A stretch of DNA of 64,000 nucleotides, taken from contig OZ231128.1 in the NCBI GenBank assembly GCA_965153355.1, positions 40,486,001-40,550,000 on the forward strand. Direction: 5' to 3'. The first letter of the stretch is position 1, and every line of letters begins with the position of its first letter. The notes beneath the pieces were generated by a model that was not told the origin of the DNA, did no database searches, and saw nothing but the letters and a program-made list of their open reading frames with translations. Positions 20,245 to 31,500 of the stretch are shown here, one piece after another. The stretch is from Flaccisagitta enflata (lineage: Eukaryota; Chaetognatha; Sagittoidea; Aphragmophora). The translations under genes were made by a program, and so were the position numbers.

Positions 20245-21192
20245 TCAATGGATATTCAGTTCGGGACTTGATTTTGACTCTAGCCAGATTCTGTGGAGTT
20301 TGGCCAAATCGTTGCCTTCGCGGTTTGAAGATGACCACAGGCTCTTTCCCATTTCTTTGGCGAGGAGACAGATACCATAGTCGTTGTAATGGAAATCAAT
20401 CGAGCCATCTTTCTTTTTGTTCATTGTGTCGGGTCGGATTTTTCTCGTGTTTTCATCGGTGAAGACTTTTGTACTGATCACATTGGTTTTGGTGTAACCA
20501 CTCATTCTTGCGAGCATCCTGTTTATCTCGATGTGTTCTTGAGATAAAGGTGGTAAGGTGGTGATGTGAAATCGAGCGTTTGGAAAGCGTTGTTGGTAGA
20601 GAAAAAGCATATTTAGATATTTATCTTTTATTTCCTCTTTGTTCTCCCGTCTGTTCTTGTTGTTTAAACCGACTTGAAAGACAATGTCCGTGACTTGTTG
20701 AGAATCGTCGACGAGTGGAACGTCACTAATTGCTTCTTCGATGTAAAGACGTTCATAATGAGAAACGGAGGCGTTGGGTTTGAGTCGTCAGAGGTCGATG
20801 CTTCTTCCATTCGAGTCAGATATTAAGATGATGTGTTCTTTGCTGCTGTCACTGCTGTGGCTGTTGCTTCTACTGCTGCCGTAACTTTTGCTGCTGTCAC
20901 GTCTGCGGTTGTCGCTCTGATGGCTGCGGTGGATGTTGTCGCCGATGCGGCTGCTGCCGCTGCTGTGGCTGCTGCCATTTTTGCTGTTGCTGTAGCTGCC
21001 GCCGTTGTTGCATCTGTTGCTGTCGCTGTTGTTGTCACTGCAGCCGTTGCTGTTGTTTGGGCCACCATTGCGGCTGCTGATACTGCTGATGTTGTGGTTG
21101 ATATTTTCGTTGGTGTTGATGATCTTTACACTGGTGTGGTCAGTGTTTTTCGACGTAGATTCTTCTCGGTTATGGGTCTCAATCGTCTTCAT
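20245..21192 (-). pseudogene. LINE A ORF1 with SGNH/GDSL hydrolase domain
   Basis: The N-terminal part is Ser/Asn-rich and low complexity (about residues 1-115). It is followed by ILISDSNGRS (SGNH block I with the serine), a GLNN block III and a HYNDYG block V carrying the His. Such esterase domains are known in ORF1 of several CR1/L2-type LINEs. An in-frame TGA at 20,788-20,790 splits the domain directly after block I, and the frame is otherwise open across it. The ORF1 stop is TGA at 20,245-20,247, immediately followed by ATG of the next frame in the same phase. The role of the esterase in retrotransposition is not settled. Confidence 0.75.
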
Positions 21193-21368
21193 TCCCTATC
21201 ATTTGGTGTGCTGGGCACTTGCCTGCTCAAAACAACAATTGTCATATGTTTTACCAAAAGCTTCTCTTATATATATGATTATATTCACACATGAATGTGT
21301 AGCAGTACAACTAACTAATGAAACAATAGTACATGACAGCAAAGTTTAGTACAAGTAGGAGTCAAATA

Positions 21369-24100
21369 TCAAACTCTGGTTAAGAGAGCATGTGCAAGAT
21401 TACGCGAATCCAGGGCACTCAAACGATTTGTAAACTTCAAGTGTCGTTTCTCTATCAATTGTTCCCATGTTGGTCGTGATAGAAATTGTTGTAGAGCCGT
21501 GACACTCTCCGACCAGCGATAGCCGAAGAGTCGGCGAAAGATTGAGTTGTATGCAACTCTGAGTTGACGTCGTTCGTCGCGATTACAGACAGTAACAATC
21601 TCGATACCATAAGTCAAGATTGGGACACAGTGCGATTCAAGAAGTCGCAGCATAACTGTTTCATTTGATGTTCCATCGATTCTCAGTATTGAGTTTGCAC
21701 AGCGGTAGAATTTTCGAATGCGTTCCGTGATGCAACAGTCAAAAACTTTGTTGCTTTTCAGCATGATGCCAAGATACGGCCATTTTTCAGTCCATTCAAC
21801 CGGTTTGTTGTTTATTGTGAGAACGTGGGTAACGTCAATCTTCTTGCCAAAGACAAGATTCCGCGATTTTTTTGCGTTCAGGGCAATGTCCCATTCTAGG
21901 CAATATTTGCCACAGACATTGAGCAGCGATTGAAGACCCTTTACTGATGGCGCCAAGATTGCCATGTCGTCAGCATAGAATAACCCAGCCGCAAAATGGT
22001 TACCATAGTAACACCCCTTATTTGTCTCTTTGAGTTTCAAGATGAGGTCATCGACGTAGATGGAATATAGGCCTGGAGACCACACTCCACCCTGCCTTAC
22101 CCCAGCAGTGATATGAAACCATTCGCTGTAGTGGTTATCCCATTTCACTCGGCATATAAGGCCATCATACCATGAGATGAGTATGTCAAGAAAGAATAGT
22201 GGTGTCTTTCGATCGATGAGTTTGATGAATAAGCCTGAGTGAACAAGCCTGTCGAAGGCTTTGCTCGCGTCCAGAAATGAGCAGTAAACACGACTGTTGT
22301 TGTTAATGTAGTATGTCACTGTCTCCTTTAGACAATGGAGCGCATGAATTGTCGAACTGTTTTTTTTGAAACCGAATTGGTGAGTAGACGTTGTAAGATG
22401 ATCGATGTAGATGCGCTTTAGAACATGCTCAAAAAGCTTTGAGATGATTGGTGAAATAGTTATTCCACGGTAGTTGTTTGGATCACTAATGTTGCCTTGT
22501 TGATCTTTGATGATGGGCACCATAAACCCTGAGCGAAATTGATGCGGCACATATCCATGTCTCATCATTTGGTTAAAAAGATCCGTGATCCTCACCAACA
22601 CATTCAATGGAGCATAGTGTAAGTGTTCTGCTGAAATGAGAGATTCATCCGAGCTCTTTCCTCTTTTCAGTGATGAAAGGGCATCAATCACATTGGGTAA
22701 CATAATGTAAGCCGATTTGCAGTCACATGACTCATTGTGTTTGTTCACGTTATCGCGATTGTTTGGCGTGGAATTAGATTTAAAGCTTTGCATGAACACA
22801 TTTGCAATATCGGTCTTAGAGGAGCATCCGCTAACAACTGGTGCAAATGGGCTTTTGTTTGGATTGTAGAGTCTTCTCCATGTGCTCCAAAATGTTTGAG
22901 ATTCAGACTCACTCAAAGCAGAATGGAGGCGATCCCATGCAGCCTGTTTTGGGGCCCGTTGAGCAGCTCTGATAGCTAGTTGGTAGGATGCACGCACACG
23001 CAAGCGTTCCTCGTGTATTGGTCCTTGTCTCGGGCGACCTTCACTTATCCATAAGGATTGGATGTCGATTGACTGATTTTTAAGCAAAGTGAGACGCTCG
23101 TTCCACCAGTCTTTTTCCGTTCCTGGTTTGAAGCGTGGCAAACCAGAGTCTGCGGTTTGAAAGCAACCAACTAGAAAATCATATTCTTTTTGAATCACAG
23201 CACTGCAATTCTCGTCGCGACATCTACACTTATTTGGACAAGTTGTGCGTAGATCTATGCGTGGACAGAGATTCACAAGATCATGTAATCTTTGAGAGTA
23301 ATCTCTAATTTGACCATCCGAGAGCTTGTCCCATTTGAGGTAAGACTCTGACTCTTTTTCTTTCCGAGCAGGTTCTGATCGTTGAATGTCAGTAGCGAGA
23401 TTCATGATGATGGGTAAATGGTCGGAGAGATTGTCTCCATCATCTAGTATGGCATGGTTAGATATGGAATTCATCGTGATGAGAGACTGACTTACTATGA
23501 AGTGATCGTTCCACTTCTTTTGATTGAGGGACTCATGGTGGTAGGTATAAGTGTCCGATGGTAAAAAGGAATCACAACTCAGCAAATTGTGTCGCATCAT
23601 AAAGTCATTCCAATGAGTGTCAAATGGCGAATTTCCTTTTAACTCGGTATTGAGATCGCCTCCAATGATTATTTGATGAATGGGATATTGCTCAATGATA
23701 GTGTCGAGCATGGCAATGGCATCGTTAGTCTCATTGAGACACTCCGACCTATTGGCAGAGTTGTAAAAGGGCATGTATGCGCACAGAAATAGAAAATTTT
23801 CTCTCCCTGTTTTGAGCTCTATACCGACGATACGTTTGTGTTTGAAGTTTGAGAGTGGCGTTACAAGGTGATTTAGATCAGGTGACCAACTTATACTGAC
23901 GCCCCCAAATGGTCGTCCAGTCATGATGCCAGACGATGTTGCCTCTGCCATTCCACTTCTGGCCACAAATTGTGTGCCTAAGGACTGCATCATTGGTATT
24001 TGTCTTTTCGAGAGCCACAGCTCCTGGGCCATCCAGATACCTCCGTGGTCTTGCAGACATGATTTGTGATATTCACTGGATTTTTTAAATGAATGTAGAT
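21369..24100 (-). CDS. LINE B ORF2: endonuclease-reverse transcriptase, nearly intact
   Basis: About 910 residues are open without a stop. The endonuclease has AQELWL (catalytic Glu region), GRPFGGVSI, IIGGDLNTE, WNDHFIVS and LSDHLPI. The RT has NYRGITISPIISKLFEH, FLDASKAFDR (first catalytic Asp), AGVRQGGVWSPGLYSIYVDDL, LFYADDMAIL (YADD box) and YLGIML. The C-terminus has GYRWSESVTALQQFL. This is a CR1/L2-like (Jockey-superfamily) layout. The first 20 codons of the longest frame (up to 24,161) come from the adjoining plus-strand LINE, so the native 5' end is truncated just before the endonuclease start. Its 3' end abuts the 5' end of LINE A near 21,200-21,350. It is the best-preserved protein in the window. 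Confidence 0.85.
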
Positions 24101-24101
24101 T

Positions 24102-25325
24102 GTGGGATCCAACTGGTATGTCCGGACAGAGGGTGACACGTCGTCTGTTGTGAATTACCAAGGAATTACGCTAAGCCATGTATTTTCCTTTTTGTTCGAG
24201 CATGCAATTTTGCTAAAGATTGGTCATCTGCTTTCTTCAGATGATCTGCAGTTTGGTTACAAGAAATGTCACTCAACTAGTCACGCGATTTATTCGGTAA
24301 AACAATGTATCGACTATTTTACCAATCACGGATCCAATGTGTACGTATCTTTCCTTGACTGTACCAAAGGTTTTGATAGAGTCAGTCATGGTGGCTTATT
24401 CTTAAAACTTATGAAACGTGGTGTCCATTTATGTTGGATACGCTTACTCTTTTATTGGTATTCTAACCTTTCTAGCGTTTGTAAGTGGCACGACTCCATC
24501 AGTGATGCATTCTCCGTCATTTCTGGTGTAAGACAAGGTGGCGTGTTAAGCGCCAGATTTTGGGCCGTTTACATGGATGACCTTATAAAAGAATTACGCA
24601 TGTCTGGCATGGGCTGTAACATTATTAATTATTTCATTGCTTGCATTTTATATGCAGACGATGTTTGCTTGTTAGCTCCTAGTAGAAAAGCCATGCAGAG
24701 ATTATTGGATATTTGTGCAAATTATGCCCTTTCTTGGTGTATATTATATAATGAACGCAAAACGAAGTTAATGTACTTTGGCAAAGGCTTTGAATCGTTT
24801 TCCTGCGCCCCTATTCATCTCAATGGCGTTTCCCTTGAATTTGTCCAGGAATGGAAGTATCTGGGTGTACTGTTAACCTCCGGTAAGACCTTTACTTGCT
24901 CGTCTAAGAAAAGTCGCTGCTCTTTTTTTCGAAGTACAAATTCCATCCTTAGCGTTTTATGTGGTCCGAGTGATGTTGTACAAATGAAACTATTATACAG
25001 TGTATGTGTACCTATCATTACCTACGCTTCCAATGTGGTTATTTTTCCGCACAAGGAGATGGAATCTTTACATGTAGCTGTCAATGACGCTATTCGTAGA
25101 ATATTTTCTTACCAAAGGTGGGAAAGTATTAAAGATTTGAGAAAATCTTTTGGTTATCTTTCAATCACTGAATTGTTTTCCAGACAAAAAAAGAATTTTG
25201 AAACACGTCTACCTCAAATTGGTAACGCAACTTTGTCTTTTCTATCACGAAACTGTTAACCCTCTGTAGTAGTATTAGCTGCTTGTTGTTGTACGTTCTG
25301 TGTTTTCATTTTAAACACGAATAAA
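24102..25325 (+). pseudogene. LINE C1: 5'-truncated reverse transcriptase half
   Basis: The frame 24,102-25,259 begins inside the RT (NYQGITLSHVFSFLFEHA). It continues with FLDCTKGFDRVSHGG, SGVRQGGVLSARFWAVYMDDL, LYADDVCLLAPS, KYLGVLL and a C-terminal YQRWESI block. An AATAAA polyadenylation-type signal follows the stop at about 25,320, so this looks like the true 3' end of the element. The endonuclease is absent. It is related to LINE B but clearly a different family. The first Met is not native. Confidence 0.8.
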
Positions 25326-25328
25326 AGA

Positions 25329-27100
25329 TCATAATATTTGTGAAAACACCCTACTAAGAGTTACCCAACAATAATTATCCGTGGCATGCAAATCCCCAGA
25401 GCTATTCTTAACTACTGGTGAGATTGTTCCTTTCAGAAAATCCGCAGGAACAAAAGAATGCTGCAAAAATGCATTAAACAATAGGTGCAGGTGAATGATT
25501 AATTTGGGGCTACCATGTAAAATATGTTCCGCTGTCATGAAAGAGTTCGAACTTTTGCCCTCCTTCAACTTGCCTGTAATGTCGAGCATGTCGTCCCAGG
25601 AAGAACGGAGATATTGATTCGTTCAATTTTGAGTTGAAGAATTCCAGAAACGATTGACAGAATTCCCTATTCAGGTTGCGGTGCGCTTCAGAATCATTGT
25701 CGCCGTATATTTCCTGGAAATAAGATTGGAAGACACTGGCAATATCGGGCTTGGTAATTGCCTCCCCAATACGATTTACAGGAGGACTCTTTGATTGAGA
25801 CAACCATTTCCAGTCCCTCCAGAATTTCTGAAAATTCTTATTAATTAATTCGTTACCCAAGGCCTCACTCTTCTCAGCAGCAAACACGCGATGTTGCCGG
25901 CGAAGCTCAGCCTTGTAGCTATAATGACTAGACTTTTTCCATTCAAATGAAGGACCGGACGATGGTCGTCCGTCACATTTCCACTTGTCAAAAGCATCTA
26001 CCAAATCTCTTTTTAGATGAGTGAGAGTGTCAGACCAGAAATCCTTTCCCTTCTTACCATGGGTGGATTTTCGTGGTAATAGTGAGTCTGCTACTACTAA
26101 AATCGATAATAGCGAGTGATAATATTGGTTAATTTGAAAAACGTGGTTCTCACAGAAACACAATTTGTCACCATGAACAATGTCCACGGGTACATAAAGT
26201 GAATCAAGCATTTCATCCATAACCAGTCTGTACTTATCTAAATCATCGCGATGAACAGACGACCATGCAACTCTGTTCCCATTCACACGTGATCCAGCAC
26301 AACTAGGTTCACCTGTGATTAATGGAACTATTTCTATGAGTAGGGTCACCGGGAAATGGTCAGAGAGGTTTCTGCTGTCTTAATCGATGCTACACCGTCT
26401 AACACGATCCCGCAGCAAGCTGCTGATAAATATGTAATCCAATGATGAGTATGTCCCGCTTTTTGTACAAGAATGAGTAAAAGAGGTGACCTGAAGGAAG
26501 AGTCCAAATCATGAGTACACATGAGATCATACGTTTGTAAGAAGTCGTGAATTGAAGAAGACATGTACTGCCTCTGATTGTATATGTTGTAATTAAAATC
26601 AGCGGTAATTACAAATTTAGCCGTAGGATTAGAGACTAAAATATTTTCAATAGAACCGAGCACCTCTAGATATTGGACATGATGCTCATCATTATTTTGT
26701 TTAAATGGTAAGTAGACGTTGATTAACAGGATAGTAAAATCAACATCAGTTATTTTCATCACCGAAATTCTCTCTGATTTGTACTGTAAAACAGGTTGAA
26801 GGAAAGGAGAAAATCTTTGTTATTTACAAAGCCCGTCCTTCCATAAGGTTGCCCTTTCATTACAGCAGTGTTATGAGCATTTTTCATGGCTGCGACACCA
26901 TAACCATCAAAATTTGGATGAATAGTTCGTAATTGGTTAATAGATTTTAGATTCTTATAAGCAGGCCTTAACCAATGCTCTTGTAGACAAACAATGCTGC
27001 TAACATCATCATCGCACCTCAATTTCAAGTAATCCTGACTACTACAAAAACCATTTATATTGTGCAAGACGATATTAATGCTGACCTTTTTAGCTTCCAT
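25329..27100 (-). pseudogene. LINE C2: endonuclease and RT start, 3'-truncated
   Basis: Four minus-strand frames in register order (26,759-27,100; 26,346-26,762; 25,510-26,349; 25,329-25,589) form one decayed ORF2. It shows HNINGF at the start, CLQEHWL, GQPYGRTGF, VITADFNYN, then the linker with DFWSDTL and KFWRDWKWLSQSKSP. The RT entry has FLKGTISPVVKN and TLSRVFS. It stops at that point, precisely where LINE C1 on the other strand ends. At least three frameshifts are needed. Unlike usual LINE copies it lacks the 3' half, which implies rearrangement rather than incomplete reverse transcription. Confidence 0.75.
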
Positions 27101-27214
27101 TATCTAATGATGCCAATGCGGTTGATCCACCGATTGCTTGTGACAGCTCGTGGTTGCTTTTTGGATGGAAGAATGAAGAGAAAAGGATGCCTTTGGGCCA
27201 GAAGTCCTCCTCCT

Positions 27215-27392
27215 GGTTTAAGTCTGCTGGTTTAAGTCTGCTGGTTTAAGTCTGCTGGTTTAAGTCTGCTGGTTTAAGTCTGCTGGTTTAAATCTGCTGG
27301 TTTAAGTCTGCAGGTTTAAGTCTCCTGGTTTAAGTCTCCTGGTTTAGGTCTGCTGGTTTAGGTCTGCTGGTTTAGGTCGGCTGGTTTAAGTT
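27215..27392. repeat. 14 bp minisatellite, copy 1
   Basis: About 13 units of GTCTGCTGGTTTAA, with variants at the right (GTCTCCTGGTTTAA, GTCGGCTGG). It is followed by an inverted relative, CTTAAACCAGACTTAAACC. The same array with the same variant order is at 32,880-33,119. Confidence 0.9.
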
Positions 27393-27820
27393 CAAACAAG
27401 ACTTAAACCAGACTTAAACCAGCAGACCTTAAGATCTGGTTCAAGTCTGGTTTAGTCATTTTTCATTTTTCTTTGATTGGGTTGATAGAGTTGATTAATT
27501 TGACTCAATTACAAAAGTCACCACTTTTTCCAGTGGTCCCGGCCTGTAATTACCTCATTGAGCTGATTTATTCATCAATTCATTCAAGTCAATCTAGTCA
27601 ACTAAATCCTTTTATTCATTTCTTATATTACTCCCTATTCAGTCATGATTGATTAAACAGATACAATAAGGACTCAGGTCAATTCAGTTGTTTATGTCTC
27701 GCACGCGACTTATGGGTGTTGGCCTTGTTTGAGTTTTGAGATCACTATGCTGATGAGTTGGAATGAATATTCGCCCCATGTTCCATGCCAAAAAATGACA
27801 AAAATGATAAAACAATGAGA

Positions 27821-27880
<60 letters not shown>
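27216..27880. repeat. Segmental duplication, copy 1 left part
   Basis: From the 14 bp array through AGTGGTCCCGGCCTG, the end of a short hairpin-ended element (GTCTCGCACGCGACTTATGG, about 27,695-27,731) and a (GA)n run, this is almost identical to 32,880-33,600. The copy is interrupted in the (GA)n by the TIR transposon and resumes at 32,056. Confidence 0.85.

Positions 27881-27882
<2 letters not shown>
27827..27882. repeat. (GA)n microsatellite, left of insertion
   Basis: A GA run that continues on the far side of the 4.17 kb transposon at 32,058-32,072. It is the apparent insertion target. Confidence 0.85.
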
Positions 27883-27885
<3 letters not shown>

Positions 27886-28734
27886 GAGGGTTATTACAAA
27901 ATCCACCCAAACAAAAATGTAATACAGAGTTTTTTTGCGGTTTTGCACTCTACATGGGTTGTACTAAGCTAAAAAAAAGGTTGACCAAGGTATGAACTCT
28001 GTTATGTGGCTGGTTGGGCCGTATGTAAATGCACAAAAAATATGGCAAAAAGGGATATATATCACAAAAAATATGGCAAAAAGGGATATATATCATGTAT
28101 AGAAAATTTTGAATTATGCACAAGGATGAAAAATTTGTATACAATCTCTAAATCTTATATTTTTACTCATCCCTAATATCTTTTTGAGGAATGACCAAAA
28201 AATGAAATATTTAGGTGACCTGGAACAGCCCATCAACGACTTAATTTTATTGATATATTGATTAAGTTTGAACAAAAAAATTTTATCACGTGGTCCATGA
28301 AGCAAAATAGCTAGCTCGTAAAATGATCACCAGAAGCTTCAGCATCTATGCAGTGTCTCAGACAATGAAAATCCCACGTTTTAATACAGAAAAATGTAAT
28401 AAGGAAAAAAGTTGAAGCCTGTCTTCAACTTTTTTACATATTCGAGAAAAACAGGGTTTTCATTTTCTTATTAAGAAGTTGAGGGTCTCGACCGACCGAA
28501 CAAGCCCGCCATTGAAATTGATAATGTAAGTGAATTTAATAATTATCTTTCATTTGGTGCCATGCAGAACGCTTAACAACAAATATCTTTTGCGTTATGA
28601 TTTTTTAAAGATTTATTTACAAAAAATTCAAATTGATTTTTTTTTATTTTTGATGATTTTAAGTAGGATCAATAAATGAGTGTATTCATGTTTGTTTGAG
28701 CGTGCAAATACAAGAAAACATGTTTATTAGCCTA

Positions 28735-29040
28735 GTTGCTCATCTGTGAGGGTGTTTTTGAGCATTTTAGCTCATTTTGCTCATTTTTCTCAATTTTTTG
28801 TTCTGATTTTGAATGAAATAAATGAATAGATATTTTGATACATGTTTAAGCAAGCAGATATAAAAAAACATGTCAGCGAGCAGAGCTGCTCACCTGTGAG
28901 GGTGTTTTTAAGTATTCTCGCTCATTTTGCTCCTTCAGCTCATTTAAGATGAATAGATATATATTCTAATTGAGCATGCGAATACAAAAAAGCATGTCAG
29001 TGAGCATAGCAGGTTATCTGTTGAAGTGATTTTGAGTATT
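28735..29040. repeat. Subterminal tandem repeats in the transposon's left arm
   Basis: Three degenerate units of about 120-150 bp share CACCTGTGAGGGTGTTTTT, ATTTTAGCTCATTTTGC and ACATGTCAGCGAGCA motifs. A single and partial counterpart lies in the right arm (31,200-31,310) and in the fragment at 0.9-1.44 kb. Repeats of this kind near transposon ends often serve as transposase binding sites; that is an inference here. Confidence 0.6.
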
Positions 29041-29348
29041 TTAGCTTATCTAGCTTCTTTAGCTCAGTTCTATTTTCTCTGATTTTCAGTGGAATAGTAC
29101 ATACAATTGCTCTTGATTTGATCTAACAAGTAAAAAAAATTGCACTCACTGAAGATAAAAGTTTGAAAAAAAGTGACCAATGCTTACCTTTTTCCTCACA
29201 GCGACAGCCGCCAATAATGGTAGAAATAAAGAAAAACTTTACATCAAAAGTCATGAAAGTGATTTCATTCTAGATCTAGTCTTCTTCAGAATCAGTTTCA
29301 TCTTCATCTTCTACAAAGGTGCTGGCACTTGAACATGAGGAGCCTCTC

Positions 29349-29963
29349 ACCATCCGTTCAAACTACCGTCAGGTGGTTTTCAGTATTACTCTGGATTTTC
29401 CGCTTGTTTACACTCAATATGGACCTCCTGAACAAGAATCCACCTTCAAAAAAATCTTTCTTGTGGCGCCTTTTGAAAAAAATCCAAAATTGATTGTTTT
29501 TTCTCTTATTCTGAAGTCAGAATTTTTAGGGTTGTTAGAAGATCTTTTTAGATAGCATATCTGAATTCCTGATAAAATTTCCTTTCATTTGATAGGTCGC
29601 ACTATATATTTTTGAAAAGAAATAACATTTTTAATTTCTAAGCCACCATTACAAAATGTAACGGTGGCTATAAAATTGAAAATTTAATCTCTGTTTAAAA
29701 ATATATAGTGCGACCTATCAAACGAAAGGAAATTTCATCAGGAATTCAAATATGCTATCTAAAAAGGTTTTCTAACAACCCTCTAGAATCTGGGTGCAAT
29801 ATGGAATGAAAAATTATTAATTTTGGATTTTTTTCAAAAAGCGCCACAAAAAAGATTTCTTTGAAGCTGTATCCTAGTTCGGGAAGTCCATCCTGAGTAA
29901 ATTTAAGCGGAAAATTCAGAGTAATACTAAAAACCGCCTGGCGGTAATTTGGATGGATGGTGC
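29349..29963. repeat. 615 bp imperfect palindrome
   Basis: The left arm, from CACCATCCGTTCAAACTACC through TCAGTATTACTCTGG and GGTCGCACTATATATTTTT, pairs with a right arm ending in GGATGGATGGTG. The centre is a perfect short hairpin, GCCACCATTACA-aaa-TGTAACGGTGGC (29,642-29,669). The right arm overlaps the 3' end of the CXC-type frame, so the gene's tail has been duplicated in inverted form. Confidence 0.8.
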
Positions 29964-30790
29964 TCTACAATGCCCGCAAGCCATTGAACATTTCATTTTA
30001 TGTTTCTTGCAAGTGCATCTTGCAGTTGCACAATCAGTGGTACAATTGCATCGAATGATCTTTAAAAGCTCAGCAGGGGCTGGTGGCATATCTGTCAGTA
30101 CCGGATGCAACCCAGTATCTTTGCGAATCCATCCCCACTCCTCTGCAAGCAAATCATATTTAGGGTCCTTCCATTAATTTGTTTGCAGAAAGACTCGCCT
30201 GCTATGACACTTAGCAGAAGCAGAGGTGGGAGGCAGTACTTTAGGGTCCACTTGTGTCAAGCTTGTGGCAACATTGTTGCAATACTTTTTGTATCGCAGT
30301 CTATCTAAGGTATCTGATTTCTTCCCATTGTACATAACAACAAATGCAGCTTCACCAGCGTGATCTATATGGGCCTGAGTGGCATTTGGATTGTCAAAGA
30401 CTATTGCAGCTTGTTGAAGAGATTTGTTTTCTCTGAATTTTTTGATAATGAAGCTTTTTTAATACTTAATAAACAACATGTTGTGTCACATCCTAAAAAT
30501 ACATGCAAAAATGGCATGTGTTTGCATACAAACGAACCTCTTTAATGTTCAACACTTGTCCTTTTGTATATTTCTTGCAATCAGAAGCAAAAAAATATCT
30601 TTGCTATATCGAGGCAAATGATGTAACAGGAGGACAAATAAATCGGTGTCATCTCCAATCAAAACTGTATCAATGGAGGATGCTGACTCAGTTGCCTTTT
30701 GGACAATTAAGAAGGTCTGCATCTTCTTGGTCATAAAAAGCCTGGCAGCCTTGATTTGTGAGTTTGGTGCCAAGAAAGTCACTGAATTGC
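29930..30790 (-). pseudogene. Decayed PIN/XPG-like plus CXC-domain protein gene
   Basis: In minus-strand order, GDDTDLFVLLLHH (an acidic motif like those of PIN/FEN-type nuclease folds) is at about 30,630-30,670. A decayed HAIFACIF segment follows, then QQAAIVFDNPNATQAH, VVMYNGKKSDTLDRLRYKK and LPPTSASAKCHSRRVF. The C-terminus has LAEEWGW, LPPAPAELLKIIRCNC and a cysteine cluster, CNCTTDCATARCTCKKHKMK followed by CSMACGHC. From memory of the family, this layout matches a large group of uncharacterised, multicopy invertebrate proteins. The function is unknown to me. At least one TAA (before WKD) and several frame breaks make it a pseudogene. The cysteine pattern resembles tesmin/TSO1-like CXC domains. 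Confidence 0.7.
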
Positions 30791-30957
30791 TGTTGGTGTT
30801 TTGAGTTCTAGCTCAAAATGTCTCAATCAATCACAGGATATTACAAAAATTGGGGAAGGAATGACTTTGGCAAAATAAGCATATTTCAGTGAAAATGATA
30901 CTCTCTGCCAGTAATGGCGGCTGTCGCTGTGAGGAAAAAAGTTGTAAGCGTTGTTCA

Positions 30958-31110
30958 TTTTTAGTTACGGACACGCAACTCTATAGGAGGCTTTGTTCGT
31001 CCATTCATCCGTCGGTCCATCACGCTCGAGTTGAAAAGTGGGAAAATGCGCATTTCCGCCCCTGCCCACCCTTCCGCAACTGGTGGCCGTGTATCCAGCC
31101 TAGTTTACCA
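30958..31110 (-). mobile_element. Short hairpin-ended element nested in the transposon arm
   Basis: Reverse-oriented full copy of the family at 15,342-15,508. It starts (plus strand) with TTAGTTACGGACACGCAACT and CTATAGGAGGC, and ends at GGCCGTGTATCC. It lies only in the right arm, which explains part of the size difference between arms. Confidence 0.65.
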
Positions 31111-31356
31111 AGCTTTCATCTTCAGTCACTGATATTATCTCTATTTGTTAGATGAAATCAAGAGCAATTGTATGCATTGATTGCACTGAAAATCAGAGAA
31201 AAATAGGACTGAGCCAAATAAGCTAGATGAGCTAAAACTTCAAAATCACTCAACCAAACAACCAACTATGCTCACTGTCATGCTTTCTTGTATTCAGACG
31301 CTTACCATATTTCCTCTAATTAGCAACCCTCCTCTAATTAGTGCCCTCCCCCTTAT

Positions 31357-31500
31357 AAGTCACGGACATGCAACTCTACACCTTGCCGTGTCGGTCAGTT
31401 GGTAGGTTGTTACAAAATATTTCTAAAATTGCGAGCAGTTTTTTGCATTACTGCTCTTGCCCAACCATCCGTGACTGGATTGCCGAGTAACCGGCCTTGT
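31357..31500 (-). mobile_element. Second nested short hairpin-ended element
   Basis: The plus strand runs from AAGTCACGGACATGCAACTC to CGAGTAACCGGCCTTG. Just before it, CCATATTTCCTCTAATTAGC and CTCTAATTAGTGCCC (31,305-31,350) resemble the MITE near 63.6 kb, so a fragment of that family may also lie here. Confidence 0.55.

Noticed and set aside
17246-21192. Alternative genetic code with TGA as sense codon
   Set aside because: One TGA replaces CGA/CAA in sister repeats, and Trp is encoded by TGG in neighbouring frames. Ordinary nonsense mutation explains it better.
20823-21349. Alanine-rich and leucine-rich plus-strand frames
   Set aside because: Antisense shadows of the Ser/Asn-rich LINE ORF1 (GCTGTT/GCTGCT-type repeats).
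24102-27100. Twin-priming 5' inversion of a single LINE
   Set aside because: In twin priming the inverted 5' part lies upstream of the sense 3' part. Here the inverted piece lies beyond the 3' end, and the two pieces overlap in the RT with different sequence.
27215-27392. CRISPR-like array from the 14 bp regular repeats
   Set aside because: There are no spacers; the units are directly joined and the context is animal DNA.
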